Part shown: positions 41,195 through 55,166 of the stretch, one piece after another | How the letters are laid out: each line of letters starts with the position of its first letter | How positions within the stretch are numbered: the stretch's first letter is position 1 | Assembly (NCBI RefSeq): GCF_026212465.1 | Contig: NC_080063.1 | Location: forward strand, 2,172,501 to 2,236,500 | DNA length: 64,000 nt | Direction of reading: 5' to 3' | DNA from: Amaranthus tricolor | Taxonomy: Eukaryota > Streptophyta > Magnoliopsida > Caryophyllales > Amaranthaceae | Notes under the pieces: model-generated | The model's input: the letters and a program-made list of their open reading frames with translations, nothing else | Databases searched by the model: none | Told to the model about the DNA's origin: nothing | Program-made: the position numbers and the translations under genes

Positions 41195-42659
41195 GAATGA
41201 ACGATGAAGAATGAACAAGGATCAATGATCAATGACGAATGAACGATGAAGAATGAACAAGGATCAATGATCAATAAAGAAAGAACGATGAAGAATGAAC
41301 AAGTATCAATGATCAATGAAGAATGAACGATGAAGAATGAACAAGGATCAATGATCAATGACGAATGAACGATGAAGAATGAACAAGGATTAATGGTCAA
41401 TGACAAATGAACGATGAAGAATGAACAAGGATCAATGATCAATGAAGAATAAACGATGAAGAATGAACAAGGATCAATGATCAATGAAGAATGACCAAGG
41501 ATCATTGATCAATGAAGAATGAACGATGAAGAATGAATAAGGATCAATGATCAATGACGAATGAACGATGAAGAATGAACAAGGATCAATGATCAATGAA
41601 GAATTAACGATGAAGAATGAACAAGGATCAATGATCAATGAAGAATGAACGATGAAGAATGAACAAGGATCAATTATCAATGAAGAATGAACGATGAAGA
41701 ATGAACAAGGATCAACGATCAATGAAGAAGGAACGATGAAGAATGAACAAAGATCAATGATCAATGACGAATGAACGATGAAGAATGAACAAGGATCAAT
41801 GATCAATAAAGAATGAACGATGAAGAATGAACAAGGATCAATGATCAATGAAGAATGAACAAGAATTAATGGTCAGTAACGAATGAACGATGAAGAATGA
41901 ACAAGGATCAACGATCAATGACGAATGAACGATGAAGAATGAACAAGGATCAATGATCAATAAAGAAAGAATGATGAAGAATAAACAAGGATCAATGATA
42001 AATGACGAATGAACGATGAAGAATGAACAAGGATAAATGATCAATGAAGAATGAACGATTAAGAATGAACAAGGATCAATAATCAATGACGAATGAACGA
42101 TGAAGAATGAACAAGGATCAATGATCAATGAAGAATAAACGATGAAGAATGAACAAGGATCAATGATAGATGAAGAATAAACGATGAAGAATGAACAAGG
42201 ATCAATGGTTAATGACGAATGAACGATGAAGAATGAACAAGGATCAATGATCAATGAATAATGAACGATGAAGAATGAACAAGGATCAATGATCAATGAA
42301 GAATGAACGATGAAGAATGAACAAGGATCAATGATCAATGAAGAATGAACGATTAAGAATGAACAAGGATCAATGATCAATGAAGAATGAACGATGAAGA
42401 ATGAACAAGGATTAATGGTGAATGACGAATGAACGATGAAGAATGAAAAAGGATCAATGATCAATGAAGAATGAACAATGAAGAATGAACAAGGATCAAT
42501 GATCAATGAAGAATGAACGATGAAGAATGAACAAGAATTAATGGTCAATGACGAATGAACGATGAAGAATGAACAAGGATCAATGATCAATGAAGAATTA
42601 ACGATGAAGAATGAACAAGGATCAATGATCAATGAAGAATGAACGATGAAGAATGAACA

Positions 42660-43920
42660 AGGATCAATGATCAATGAAGAATGAACGATGAAGAATGAAC
42701 AAGGATCAATGATCAATGAAGAATGAACGATGAAGAATGAACAAGGATCAATGATCAATGAAGAATGAACGATGAAGAATGAACAAGGATCAATGATCAA
42801 TGACGAATGAACGATGAAGAATGAACGAGGATTAATGGTCAATGACAAATGAACGATGAAGAATGAACAAGGATCAATGATCAATGAAGAATGAACGATG
42901 AAGAATGAACAAGGATCAATGATCAATGAAGAATGAACGATGAAGAATGAACAAGGATCAATGATCGATGAATAATGAACGATGAAGAATGAACAAAGCT
43001 CAATGATCAATGACGTATGAACCATGAAGTATGAACAAGGATCAATGATCAATGAAGAATGAACGATGAAGAATGAACAAGGATCAATGATCAATGAAGA
43101 ATAAACGATGAAGAATGAACAAGGATCAATGATCAATGAAGAATAAACGATGAAGAATGAACAAGGATCAATGCTTAATGACGAATGAACGATGAAGAAT
43201 GAACAAGGATCAATGATCAATGAATAATGAACGATGAAGAATGAATAAGGATCAATGATCAATGAAGAATGAACGATGAAGAATGAACAAGGATCAATGA
43301 TCAATGAAGAATGAACGATGAAGAATGAACAAGGATCAATGATCAATGAAGAATGAACGATGAAGAATGAACAAGGATCAATGATCAATGAAGAATGAAC
43401 GATGAAGAATGAACAAGGATCAATGATCAATGACGAATGAACGATGAAGAATGAACGAGGATTAATGGTCAATGACAAATGAACGATGAAGAATGAACAA
43501 GGATCAATGATCAATGAAGAATGAACGATGAAGAATGAACAAGGATCAATGATCAACGAAGAATGAACGATGAAGAATGAACAAGGATCAATGATCGATG
43601 AATAATGAACGATGAAGAATGAACAAAGCTCAATGATCAATGACGAATGAACCATGAAGTATGAACAAGGATCAATGATCAATGAAGAATGAACGATGAA
43701 GAATGAACAAGGATCAATGATCAATGAAGAATAAACGATGAAGAATGAACAAGGATCAATGATCAATGAATAATAAACGATGAAGAATGAACAAGGATCA
43801 ATGGTTAATGACGAATGAACGATGAAGAATGAACAAGGATCAATGATCAATGAATAATGAACGATGAAGAATGAACAAGGATCAATGATCAATGAAGAAT
43901 GAACGATGAAGAATGAACAA
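42660..43920 (+). repeat. 630-bp tandem duplication
   Basis: Offset 630 bp (42 x 15). AACGAGGATTAATGG occurs at about 42,824 and 43,454, and GAACCATGAAGTATG at about 43,019 and 43,649. It lies inside the longest minus-strand open frame and helps to make that frame so long. Confidence 0.82.
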
Positions 43921-45016
43921 GGATCAATCATCAATGAAGAATGAACGATGAAGAATGAACAAGGATCAACGATCAATGAAGAAGGAACGATGAAGAATGA
44001 ACAAAGATCAATGATCATTGACGAATGAACGATGAAGAATGAACAAGGATCAATGATCAATGAAGAATGAACGATGAAGAATGAACAAGGATCAATGATC
44101 AATGAAGAATGAACAAGAATTAATGGTCAGTAACGAATGAACGATGAAGAATGAACAAGGATCAATGATCAATGACGAATGAACGATGAAGAATGAACAA
44201 GGATCAATGATCAATAAAGAAAAAACGATGAAGAATGAACAAGTATCAATGATCAATGAAGAATGAACGATGAAGAATGAACAAGGATCAATGATCAACG
44301 ACGAATGAACGATGAAGAATGAACAAGGATTAATGGTCAATGACAAATGAACGATGAAGAATGAACAAGGATCAATGATCAATGAAAAATAAACGATGAA
44401 GAATGAACAAGGATCAATGATCAATGAAGAATGAACGATGAAGAATGAACAAGGATCAATGATCGATGAATAATGAACGATGAAGAATGAACAAAGCTCA
44501 ATGATCAATGACGAATGAACGATGAAGAATGAACAAGGATCAATGATCAATGAAGAATGAACGATGAAGAATGAACAAGGATCAATGATCAATGAAGAAT
44601 AAACGATGAAGAATGAACAAGGATCAATGGTCAATGACGAATGAACGATGAAGAATGAACAAGGATCAATGATCAATGAAGAATGAACGATGAAGAATGA
44701 ACAAGGGTCAATGGTCAATGACGAATGAACGATGAAGAATGAACAAGGATCAATGATCAATGAAGAATGAACGATGAAGAATGAACAAGGATCAATGCTC
44801 AATGACGAATGAACGATGAAGGATGAACAAGGATCAATGATCAATGAAGAATGAACGATAAAGAATGAACAAGGATCAATGATCAATGAAGAATGAACGA
44901 TGAAGAATGAACAAGGATCAATGGTCAATGACGAATGAACGATGAAGAATGAACAAGTATCAATGGTTAATGACGAATGAACGATGAAAAATGAACAAGG
45001 ATCAATGATCAATGAA

Positions 45017-45240
45017 GAATGAACAAGATTTAATGGTCAATGACTAATGAACGATGAAGAATGCACACGGATCAACGATCAATGAAGAAGGAACGATGAA
45101 GAATGAACAAAGATCAATGATCAATGACGAATGAACGATGAAGAATGAACAAGGATCTATGATCAATGAAGAATGAACGATGAAGAATGAACAAGGATCA
45201 ATGATCAATGAAGAATGAACAAGAATTAATGGTCAGTAAC
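45017..45240 (+). repeat. 224-bp cassette, copy 5 (ATGCACACGG form)
   Basis: Shares ATGCACACGG (near 45,061) with copies 3 and 6, which groups these three by descent. It belongs to the left copy of the 2,394-bp duplication. Confidence 0.9.
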
Positions 45241-47410
45241 GAATGAACGATGAAGAATGAACAAGGATCAATGATCAATGACGAATGAACGATGAAGAAT
45301 GAACAAGGATCAATGATCAATAAAGAAAGAACGATGAAGAATAAACAAGGATCAATGATAAATGACGAATGAACGATGAAGAATGAACAAGGATAAATGA
45401 TCAATGAAGAATGAACGATTAAGAATGAACAAGGATCAATGATCAATGACGAATGAACGATGAAGAATGAACAAGGATCAATGATCAATGAACAATGAAC
45501 GATGAAGAATGAACAAGGATCAATGATCAATGAAGAATGAACGATGAAGAATGAACAAGGATTAATGGTCAATGACGAATGTACGATGAAGAATGAACAA
45601 GGATCAATGATAAATGAAGAATAAACGATGAAGAATGAACAAGGATCATTGATCAATGAAGAATGAACGATGAAGAATGAACAAGGATCAATGATCAATG
45701 ACGAATGAACTATGAAGAATGAACAAGGATCAATGATCAATGAAGAATGAACGATGAAGAATGAACAAGGATTAATGGTGAATGACGAATGAACGATGAA
45801 GAATGAAAAAGGATCAATGATCAATGAAGAATGAACAATGAAGAATGAACAAGGATCAATGATCAATGAAGAATGAACGATGAAGAATGAACAAGAATTA
45901 ATGGTCAATGATGAATGAACGATGAAGAATGAACAAGGATCAATGATCAATGAAGAATTAACGATGAAGAATGAACAAGGATCAATGATCAATGAAGAAT
46001 GAACGATGAAGAATGAACAAGGATCAATGATCAATGAAGAATGAACGATGAAGAATGAACAAGGATCAATGATCAATGAAGAATGAACGATGAAGAATGA
46101 ACAAGGATCAATGATCAATGAAGAATGAACGATGAAGAATGAACAAGGATCAATGATCAATGAATAATAAACGATGAAGAATGAACAAGGATCAATGGTT
46201 AATGACGAATGAACGATGAAGAATGAACAAGGATCAATGATCAATGAATAATGAACGATGAAGAATGAACAAGGATCAATGATCAATGAAGAATGAACGA
46301 TGAAGAATGAACAAGGATCAATTATCAATGAAGAATGAACGATGAAGAATGAACAACGATCAACGATCAATGAAGAAGGAACGATGAAGAATGAACAAAG
46401 ATCAATGATCATTGACGAATGAACGATGAAGAATGAACAAGGATCAATGATCAATGAAGAACGAACGATGAAGAATGAACAAGGATCAATGATCAATGAA
46501 GAATGAACAAGAATTAATGGTCAGTAACGAATGAACGATGAAGAATGAACAAGGATCAATGATCAATGACGAATGAACGATGAAGAATGAACAAGGATCA
46601 ATGATCAATAAAGAAAAAACGATGAAGAATGAACAAGTATCAATGATCAATGAAGAATGAACGATGAAGAATGAACAAGGATCAATGATCAATGACGAAT
46701 GAACGATGAAGAATGAACAAGGATTAATGGTCAATGACAAATGAACGATGAAGAATGAACAAGGATCAATGATCAATGAAGAATAAACGATGAAGAATGA
46801 ACAAGGATCAATGATCAATGAAGAATGAACGATGAAGAATGAACAAGGATCAATGATCGATGAATAATGAACGATGAAGAATGAACAAAGCTCAATGATC
46901 AATGACGAATGAACGATGAAGAATGAACAAGGATCAATGATCAATGAAGAATGAACGATGAAGAATGAACAAGGATCAATGATCAATGAAGAATAAACGA
47001 TGAAGAATGAACAAGGATCAATGGTCAATGACGAATGAACGATGAAGAATGAACAAGGATCAATGATCAATGAAGAATGAACGATGAAGAATGAACAAGG
47101 GTCAATGGTCAATGACGAATGAACGATGAAGAATGAACAAGGATCAATGATCAATGAAGAATGAACGATGAAGAATGAACAAGGATCAATGCTCAATGAC
47201 GAATGAACGATGAAGGATGAACAAGGATCAATGATCAATGAAGAATGAACGATAAAGAATGAACAAGGATCAATGATCAATGAAGAATGAACGATGAAAA
47301 ATGAACAAGGATCAATGGTCAATGACGAATGAACGATGAAGAATGAACAAGTATCAATGGTTAATGACGAATGAACGATGAAAAATGAACAAGGATCAAT
47401 GATCAATGAA

Positions 47411-47634
47411 GAATGAACAAGATTTAATGGTCAATGACTAATGAACGATGAAGAATGCACACGGATCAACGATCAATGAAGAAGGAACGATGAAGAATGA
47501 ACAAAGATCAATGATCAATGACGAATGAACGATGAAGAATGAACAAGGATCTATGATCAATAAAGAATGAACGATGAAGAATGAACAAGGATCAATGATC
47601 AATGAAGAATGAACAAGAATTAATGGTCAGTAAC
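47411..47634 (+). repeat. 224-bp cassette, copy 6 (ATGCACACGG form)
   Basis: Exactly 2,394 bp after copy 5 and nearly identical to it, including ATGCACACGG near 47,455. Private TCAATAAAGAATG near 47,558. Confidence 0.9.
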
Positions 47635-48852
47635 GAATGAACGATGAAGAATGAACAAGGATCAATGATCAATGACGAATGAACGATGAAGAATGAACAA
47701 GGATCAATGATCAATAAAGAAAGAACGATGAAGAATAAACAAGGATCAATGATAAATGACGAATGAACGATGAAGAATGAACAAGGATAAATGATCAATG
47801 AAGAATGAACGATTAAGAATGAACAAGGATCAATGATCAATGACGAATGAACGATGAAGAATGAACAAGGATCAATGATCAATGAACAATGAACGATGAA
47901 GAATGAACAAGGATCAATGATCAATGAAGAATGAACGATGAAGAATGAACAAGGATTAATGGTCAATGACGAATGAACGATGAAGAATGAACAAGGATCA
48001 ATGATCAATGAAGAATAAACGATGAAGAATGAACAAGGATCATTGATCAATGAAGAATGAACGATGAAGAATGAACAAGGATCAATGATCAATGACGAAT
48101 GAACTATGAAGAATGAACAAGGATCAATGATCAATGAAGAATGAACGATGAAGAATGAACAAGGATTAATGGTGAATGACGAATGAACGATGAAGAATGA
48201 AAAAGGATCAATGATCAATGAAGAATGAACAATGAAGAATGAACAAGGATCAATGATCAATGAAGAATGAACGATGAAGAATGAACAAGAATTAATGGTC
48301 AATGATGAATGAACGATGAAGAATGAACAAGGATCAATGATCAATGAAGAATTAACGATGAAGAATGAACAAGGATCAATGATCAATGAAGAATGAACGA
48401 TGAAGAATGAACAAGGATCAATGATCAATGAAGAATGAACGATGAAGAATGAACAAGGATCAATGATCAATGAAGAATGAACGATGAAGAATGAACAAGG
48501 ATCAATGATCAATGAAGAATGAACGATGAAGAATGAACAAGGATCAATGATCAATGAAGAATGAACGATGAAGAATGAACAAGGATCAATGATCGATGAA
48601 TAATGAACGATGAAGAATGAACAAAGCTCAATGATCAATGACGAATGAACCATGAAGTATGAACAAGGATCAATGATCAATGAAGAATGAACGATGAAGA
48701 ATGAACAAGGATCAATGATCAATGAAGAATAAACGATGAAGAATGAACAAGGATCAATGATCAATGAAGAATAAACGATGAAGAATGAACAAGGATCAAT
48801 GGTTAATGACGAATGAAAGATGAAGAATGAACAAGGATCAATGATCAATGAA

Positions 48853-49076
48853 GAATAAACAAGAATTATTGGTTAATGACGAATGAACGATAAAGAATGA
48901 ACAAGGATCAATGATCAATGAATAATGAACGATGAAGAATGAACAAGGATCAATGATCAATGAAGAATGAACGATGAAGAATGAACAAGGATCAATTATC
49001 AATGAAGAATGAACGATGAAGAATGAACAAGGATCAATGATCAATGAAGAATGAACAAGAATTAATGGTCCGTAAC
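48853..49076 (+). repeat. 350-bp cassette, copy 9, shortened to 224 bp
   Basis: Opening unit 48853-48880 and closing unit 49049-49076 (GGTCCGTAAC) are present, but exactly 126 bp (three 42-mers) is missing between them, including the CAACGATC, GAAGGAACG and CAAAGATC variants. This is a clean in-register deletion. Confidence 0.88.
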
Positions 49077-50196
49077 GAATGAACGATGAAGAATGAACAA
49101 GGATCAATGATCAATGACGAATGAACGATGAACAATGAACAAGGATCAATGATCAATAAAGAAAGAACGATGAAGAATGAACAAGTATCAATGATCAATG
49201 AAGAATGAACGATGAAGAATGAACAAGGATCAATGATCAATGACGAATGAACGATGAAGAATGAACAAGGATTAATGGTCAATGACAAATGAACGATGAA
49301 GAATGAACAAGGATCAATGATCAATGAAGAATAAACGATGAAGAATGAACAAGGATCAATGATCAATGAAGAATGAACGATGAAGAATGAACAAGGATCA
49401 ATGATCGATGAATAATGAACGATGAAGAATGAACAAAGCTCAATGATCAATGACGAATGAACGATGAAGAATGAACAAGGATCAATGATCAATGAATAAT
49501 GAACGATGAAGAATGAACAAGGATCAATGATCAATGAAGAATAAACGATGAAGAATGAACAAGGATCAATGGTCAATGACGAATGAACGATGAAGAATGA
49601 ACAAGGATCAATGGTCAATGACGAATGAACGATGAAGAATGAACAAGGATCAATGATCAATGAAGAATGAACGATGAAGAATGAACAAGGATCAATGATC
49701 GATGAATAATGAACGATGAAGAATGAACAAAGCTCAATGATCAATGACGAATGAACGATGAAGAATGAACAAGGATCAATGATCAATGAAGAATGAACGA
49801 TAAAGAATGAACAAGGATCAATGATCAATGAAGAATGAACGATGAAGAATGAACAAGGATCAATGGTCAATGACGAATGAACGATGAAGAATGAACAAGT
49901 ATCAATGGTTAATGACGAATGAACGATGAAAAATGAACAAGGATCAATGATCAATGAAGAATGAACGATGAAGAATGAACAAGGATCAATGATCAATGAA
50001 GAATAAACAAGAATTATTGGTCAATGACGAATGAACGATGAAGAATGAACAAGGATCAATGATCAATGAAGAATTAACGATGAAGAATGAACAAGGATCA
50101 ATGATCAATGAATAATAAACGATGAAGAATGAACAAGGATCAATGGTTAATGACGAATGAACGATGAAGAATGAACAAGGATCAATGATCAATGAA

Positions 50197-50546
50197 GAAT
50201 AAACAAGAATTATTGGTTAATGACGAATGAACGATGAAGAATGAACAAGGATCAATGATCAATGAATAATGAACGATGAAGAATGAACAAGGATCAATGA
50301 TCAATGAAGAATGAACGATGAAGAATGAACAAGGATCAATTATCAATGAAGAATGAACGATGAAGAATTAACAAGGATCAACGATCAATGAAGAAGGAAC
50401 GATGAAGAATGAACAAAGATCAATGATCAATGACGAATGAACGATGAAGAATGAACAAGGATCAATGATCAATGAAGAATGAACGATGAAGAATGAGCAA
50501 GGATCAATGATCAATGAAGAATGAACAAGAATTAATGGTCAGTAAT
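50197..50546 (+). repeat. 350-bp cassette, copy 10
   Basis: Starts 1,344 bp (14 x 96) after copy 9. The opening unit is followed by GATGAAG rather than GATAAAG, the closing unit (50519-50546) ends GGTCAGTAAT, and GAATTAACAAGG near 50,368 puts a stop into the otherwise open minus frame. It is a more diverged copy. Confidence 0.85.
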
Positions 50547-51428
50547 GAATGAACGATGAAGAATGAACAAGGATCAATGATCAATAAAGAAAGAACGATG
50601 AAGAATGAACAAGGATCAATAATCAATGAAGAATGAACGATGAAGAATGAACAAGGATTAATGGTCAATGACAAATGAACGATGAAGAATGAACAAGGAT
50701 CAATGATCAATGAAGAATAAACGATGAAGAATGAACAAGGATCAATGATCAATGAAGAATGAACGATGAAGAATGAACAAGGATCAATGATCGATGAATA
50801 ATGAACGATGAAGAATGAACAAAGCTCAATGATCAATGACGAATGAACGATGAAGAATGAACAAGGATCAATGATCAATGAAGAATGAACGATGAAGAAT
50901 GAACAAGGATCAATGATCAATGAAGAATAAACGATGAAGAATGAACAAGGATCAATGGTCAATGACGAATGAACGATGAAGAATGAACAAGGATCAATGA
51001 TCAATGAAGAATGAACGATGAAGAATGAACAAGGATCAATGGTCAATGACAAATGAACGATGAAGAATGAACAAGGATCAATGATCAATGAAGAATGAAC
51101 GATGAAGAATGAACAAGGATCAATGATCGATGAATAATGAACGATGAAGAATGAACAAAGCTCAATGATCAATGACGAATGAACGATGAAGAATGAACAA
51201 GGATCAATGATCAATGAAGAATGAACGATAAAGAATGAACAAGGATCAATGATCAATGAAGAATGAACGATGAAGAATGAACAAGGATCAATGGTCAATG
51301 ACGAATGAACGATGAAGAATGAACAAGTATCAATGGTTAATGACGAATGAACGATGAAAAATGAACAAGGATCAATGATCAATGAAGAATGAATGATGAA
51401 GAATGAACAAGGATCAATGATCAATGAA

Positions 51429-51890
51429 GAATAAACAAGAATTATTGGTCAATGACGAATGAACGATGAAGAATGAACAAGGATCTATGATCAATGAAGA
51501 ATTAACGATGAAGAATGAACAAGGATCAATTATCAATGAAGAATAAACGATCAAGATTTAACAAGGATCAATGGTTAATGACGAATGAACGATGAAGAAT
51601 GAACAAGGATCAATGATCAATGAAGAATAAACAAGAATTATTGGTTAATGACGAATGAACGATGAAGAATGAACAAGGATCAATGATCAATGAATAATGA
51701 ACGATGAAGAATGAACAAGGATCAATGATCAATGAAGAATTAACGATGAAGAATGAACAAGGATCAATTATCAATGAAGAATAAACGATGAAGAATGAAC
51801 AAGGATCAATGGTTAATCACGAATGAACGATGAAGAATGAACAAGGATCAATGATCAATGAAGAATAAATAAGAATTATTGGTTAATGAC
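51429..51890 (+). repeat. Cluster of three 28-bp short units with a degraded monomer
   Basis: AAGAATTATT-type short units start at 51429, 51625 and 51863 (spacings 196 and 238 bp, both multiples of 14), far closer than elsewhere. Between them a monomer reads AACGATCAAGATTTAACAAG (near 51,547), with several changes in one unit. The minus frame is closed across this stretch. Confidence 0.85.
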
Positions 51891-52688
51891 GAATGAACGA
51901 TGAAGAATGAACAAGGATCAATGATCAATGAATAATGAACGATGAAGAATGAACAAGGATCAATGATCAATGAAGAATGAACGATGAAGAATGAATAAGG
52001 ATCAATTATCAATGAAGAATGAACGATGAAGAATGAACAAGGATCAACGATCAATGAAGAATGAACGACGAAGAATGAACAAGGATCAATGCTCAATGAC
52101 GAATGAACGATGAAGAATGAACAAGGATCAATGATCAATAAAGAAAGAACGATGAAGAATGAACAAGTATCAATGATCAATGAAGAATGAACGATGAAGA
52201 ATGAACAAGGATCAATGATCAATGACGAATGAACGATGAAGAATGAACAAGGATTAATGGTCAATGACAAATGAACGATGAAGAATGAACAAGGATCAAT
52301 GATCAATGAAGAATAAACGATGAAGAATGAACAAGGATCAATGGTCAATGACGAATGAACGATGAAGAATGAACAAGGATCAATGATCAATGAAGAATGA
52401 ACGATGAAGAATGAACAAGGGTCAATGGTCAATGACGAATGAACGATGAAGAATGAACAAGGATCAATGATCAATGAAGAATGAACGATAAAGAATGAAC
52501 AAGGATCAATGATCAATGAAGAATGAACGATGAAGAATGAACAAGGATCAATGGTCAATGACGAATGAACGATGAAGAATGAACAAGTATCAATGGTTAA
52601 TGACGAATGAACGATGAAAAATGAACAAGGATCAATGATCAATGAAGAATGAACGATGAAGAATGAACAAGGATCAATGATCAATGAA

Positions 52689-52912
52689 GAATGAACAAGA
52701 TTTAATGGTCAATGACTAATGAACGATGAAGAATGAACAAGGATCAACGATCAATGAAGAAGGAACGAAGAAGAATGAACAAAGATCAATGATCAATGAC
52801 GAATGAACGATGAAGAATGAACAAGGATCTATGATCAATGAAGAATGAACGATGAAGAATGAACAAGGATCAATGATCAATGAAGAATGAACAAGAATTA
52901 ATGGTCAGTAAC
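52689..52912 (+). repeat. 224-bp cassette, copy 7
   Basis: Private GAACGAAGAAG near 52,764. Start of a close-set group of three cassettes. Confidence 0.9.
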
Positions 52913-53458
52913 GAATGAACGATGAAGAATGAACAAGGATCAATGATCAATGACGAATGAACGATGAAGAATGAACAAGGATCAATGATCAATAAAGAAA
53001 GAACGATGAAGAATAAACAAGGATCAATGATAAATGACGAATGAACGATGAAGAATGAACAAGGATAAATGATCAATGAAGAATGAACGATTAAGAATGA
53101 ACAAGGATCAATGATCAATGACGAATGAACGATGAAGAATGAAAAAGGATCAATGATCAATGAAGAATGAACGATGAAGAATGAACAAGGGTCAATGGTC
53201 AATGACGAATGAACGATGAAGAATGAACAAGGATCAATGATCAATGAAGAATGAACGATAAAGAATGAACAAGGATCAATAATCAATGAAGAATGAACGA
53301 TGAAGAATGAACAAGGATCAATGGTCAATGACGAATGAACGTTGAAGAATGAACAAGTATCAATGGTTAATGACGAATGAACGATGAAAAATGAACAAGG
53401 ATCAATGATCAATGAAGAATGAACGATGAAGAATGAACAAGGATCAATGATCAATGAA

Positions 53459-53682
53459 GAATGAACAAGATTTAATGGTCAATGACTAATGAACGATGAA
53501 GAATGAACAAGGATCAACGATCAATGAAGAACGAACGATGAAGAATGAACAAAGATCAATGATTAATGACGAATGAACGATGAAGAATGAACAAGGATCT
53601 ATGATCAATGAAGAATGAACGATGAAGAATGAACAAGGATCAATGATCAATGAAGAATGAACAAGAATTAATGGTCAGTAAC
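53459..53682 (+). repeat. 224-bp cassette, copy 8
   Basis: Only 770 bp (14 x 55) after copy 7. GAACGAACG replaces GAAGGAACG near 53,530 and CAATGATTAATG occurs near 53,559. Confidence 0.9.
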
Positions 53683-54942
53683 GAATGAACGATGAAGAAT
53701 GAACAAGGATCAATGATCAATGACGAATGAACGATGAAGAATGAACAAGGATCAATGATCAATAAAGAAAGAACGATGAAGAATAAACAAGGATCAATGA
53801 TAAATGACGAATTAACGATGAAGAATGAACAAGGATAAATGATCAATGAAGAATGAACGATTAAGAATGAACAAGGATCAATGATCAATGACGAATGAAC
53901 GATGAAGAATGAACAAGGATCAATGATCAATGAACAATGAACGATGAAGAATGAACAAGGATCAATGATCAATGAAGAATGAACGATGAAGAATGAACAA
54001 GGATTAATGGTCAATGACGTATGAACGATGAAGAATGAATAAGGATCAATGATCAATGAAGTATAAACGATGAAGAATGAACAAGGATCATTGATCAATG
54101 AAGAATGAACGATGAAGAATGAACAAGGATCAATGATCAATGACGAATGAACTATGAAGAATGAACAAGGATCAATGATCAATGAAAAATGAACGATGAA
54201 GAATGAACAAGGATTAATGGTGAATGACGAATGAACGATGAAGAATGAAAAAGGATCAATGATCAAGGAAGAATGAACAATGAAGAATGAACAAGGATCA
54301 ATGATCAATGAAGAATGAACGATGAAGAATGAACAAGAATTAATGGTCAATGATGAATGAACGATGAAGAATGAACAAGGATCAATGATCAATGAAGAAT
54401 TAACGATGAAGAATGAACAAGGATCAATGATCAATGAAGAATGAACGATGAAGAATGAACAAGGATCAATGATCAATGAAGAATGAACGATGAAGAATGA
54501 ACAAGGATCAATGATCAATAAAGAATGAACGATGAAGAATGAACAAGGATCAATGATCAATGAAGAATGAACGATGAAGAATGAACAAGGATCAATTATC
54601 AATGAAGAATGAACGATGAAGAATGAACAAGGATCAACGATCAATGAAGAATGAACGATGAAGAATGAACAAGGATCAATGCTCAATGACGAATGAACGA
54701 TGAAGGATGAACAAGGATCAATGATCAATGAAGAATGAACGATAAAGAATGAACAAGGATCAATGATCAATGAAGAATGAACGATGAAGAATGAACAAGG
54801 ATCAATGATCAATGACGAATGAACGATGAAGAATGAACAAGTATCAATGGTTAATGACGAATGAACGATGAAAAATGAACAAGGATCAATGATCAATGAA
54901 GAATGAACGATGAAGAATGAACAAGGATCAATGATCAATGAA

Positions 54943-55166
54943 GAATGAACAAGATTTAATGGTCAATGACTAATGAACGATGAAGAATGAACAAGGATCA
55001 ACGATCAATGAAGAAGGAACGATGAAGAATGAACAAAGATCAATGATCAATGACGAATGAACGATGAAGAATGAACAAGGATCTATGATCAATGAAGAAT
55101 GAACGATGAAGAATGAACAAGGATCAATGATCAATGAAGAATGAACAAGAATTAATGGTCAGTAAC
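54943..55166 (+). repeat. 224-bp cassette, copy 9 (last)
   Basis: 1,484 bp (14 x 106) after copy 8. No further copy is seen to the right, so it marks the edge of the right domain. Confidence 0.9.

Larger units (their letters stand above)
43740..48530 (+). repeat. 2,394-bp tandem duplication
   Basis: Offset 2,394 bp (42 x 57). AATAATAAACG pairs at 43,767/46,161, 28-bp units at 44107/46501, and 224-bp cassettes at 45017/47411 with the rare ATGCACACGG in both. Copies differ by only a few substitutions over most of the length. Edges are approximate. Confidence 0.88.
30191..55166 (+). repeat. Right higher-order domain, about 2.3-2.4 kb periods
   Basis: Marker variants are GAACTATGAAG (for example 30,658; 34,887; 37,924; 40,263; 45,708) and the 224-bp cassette starting GAATGAACAAGATTTAATGG. 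Cassette starts at 37,233 and 39,571 are 2,338 bp apart, and those at 45,017 and 47,411 are 2,394 bp apart (42 x 57). No ACGGTGAAG block was noticed here. A stretch with irregular order lies at about 49.0-52.7 kb. Confidence 0.65.
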
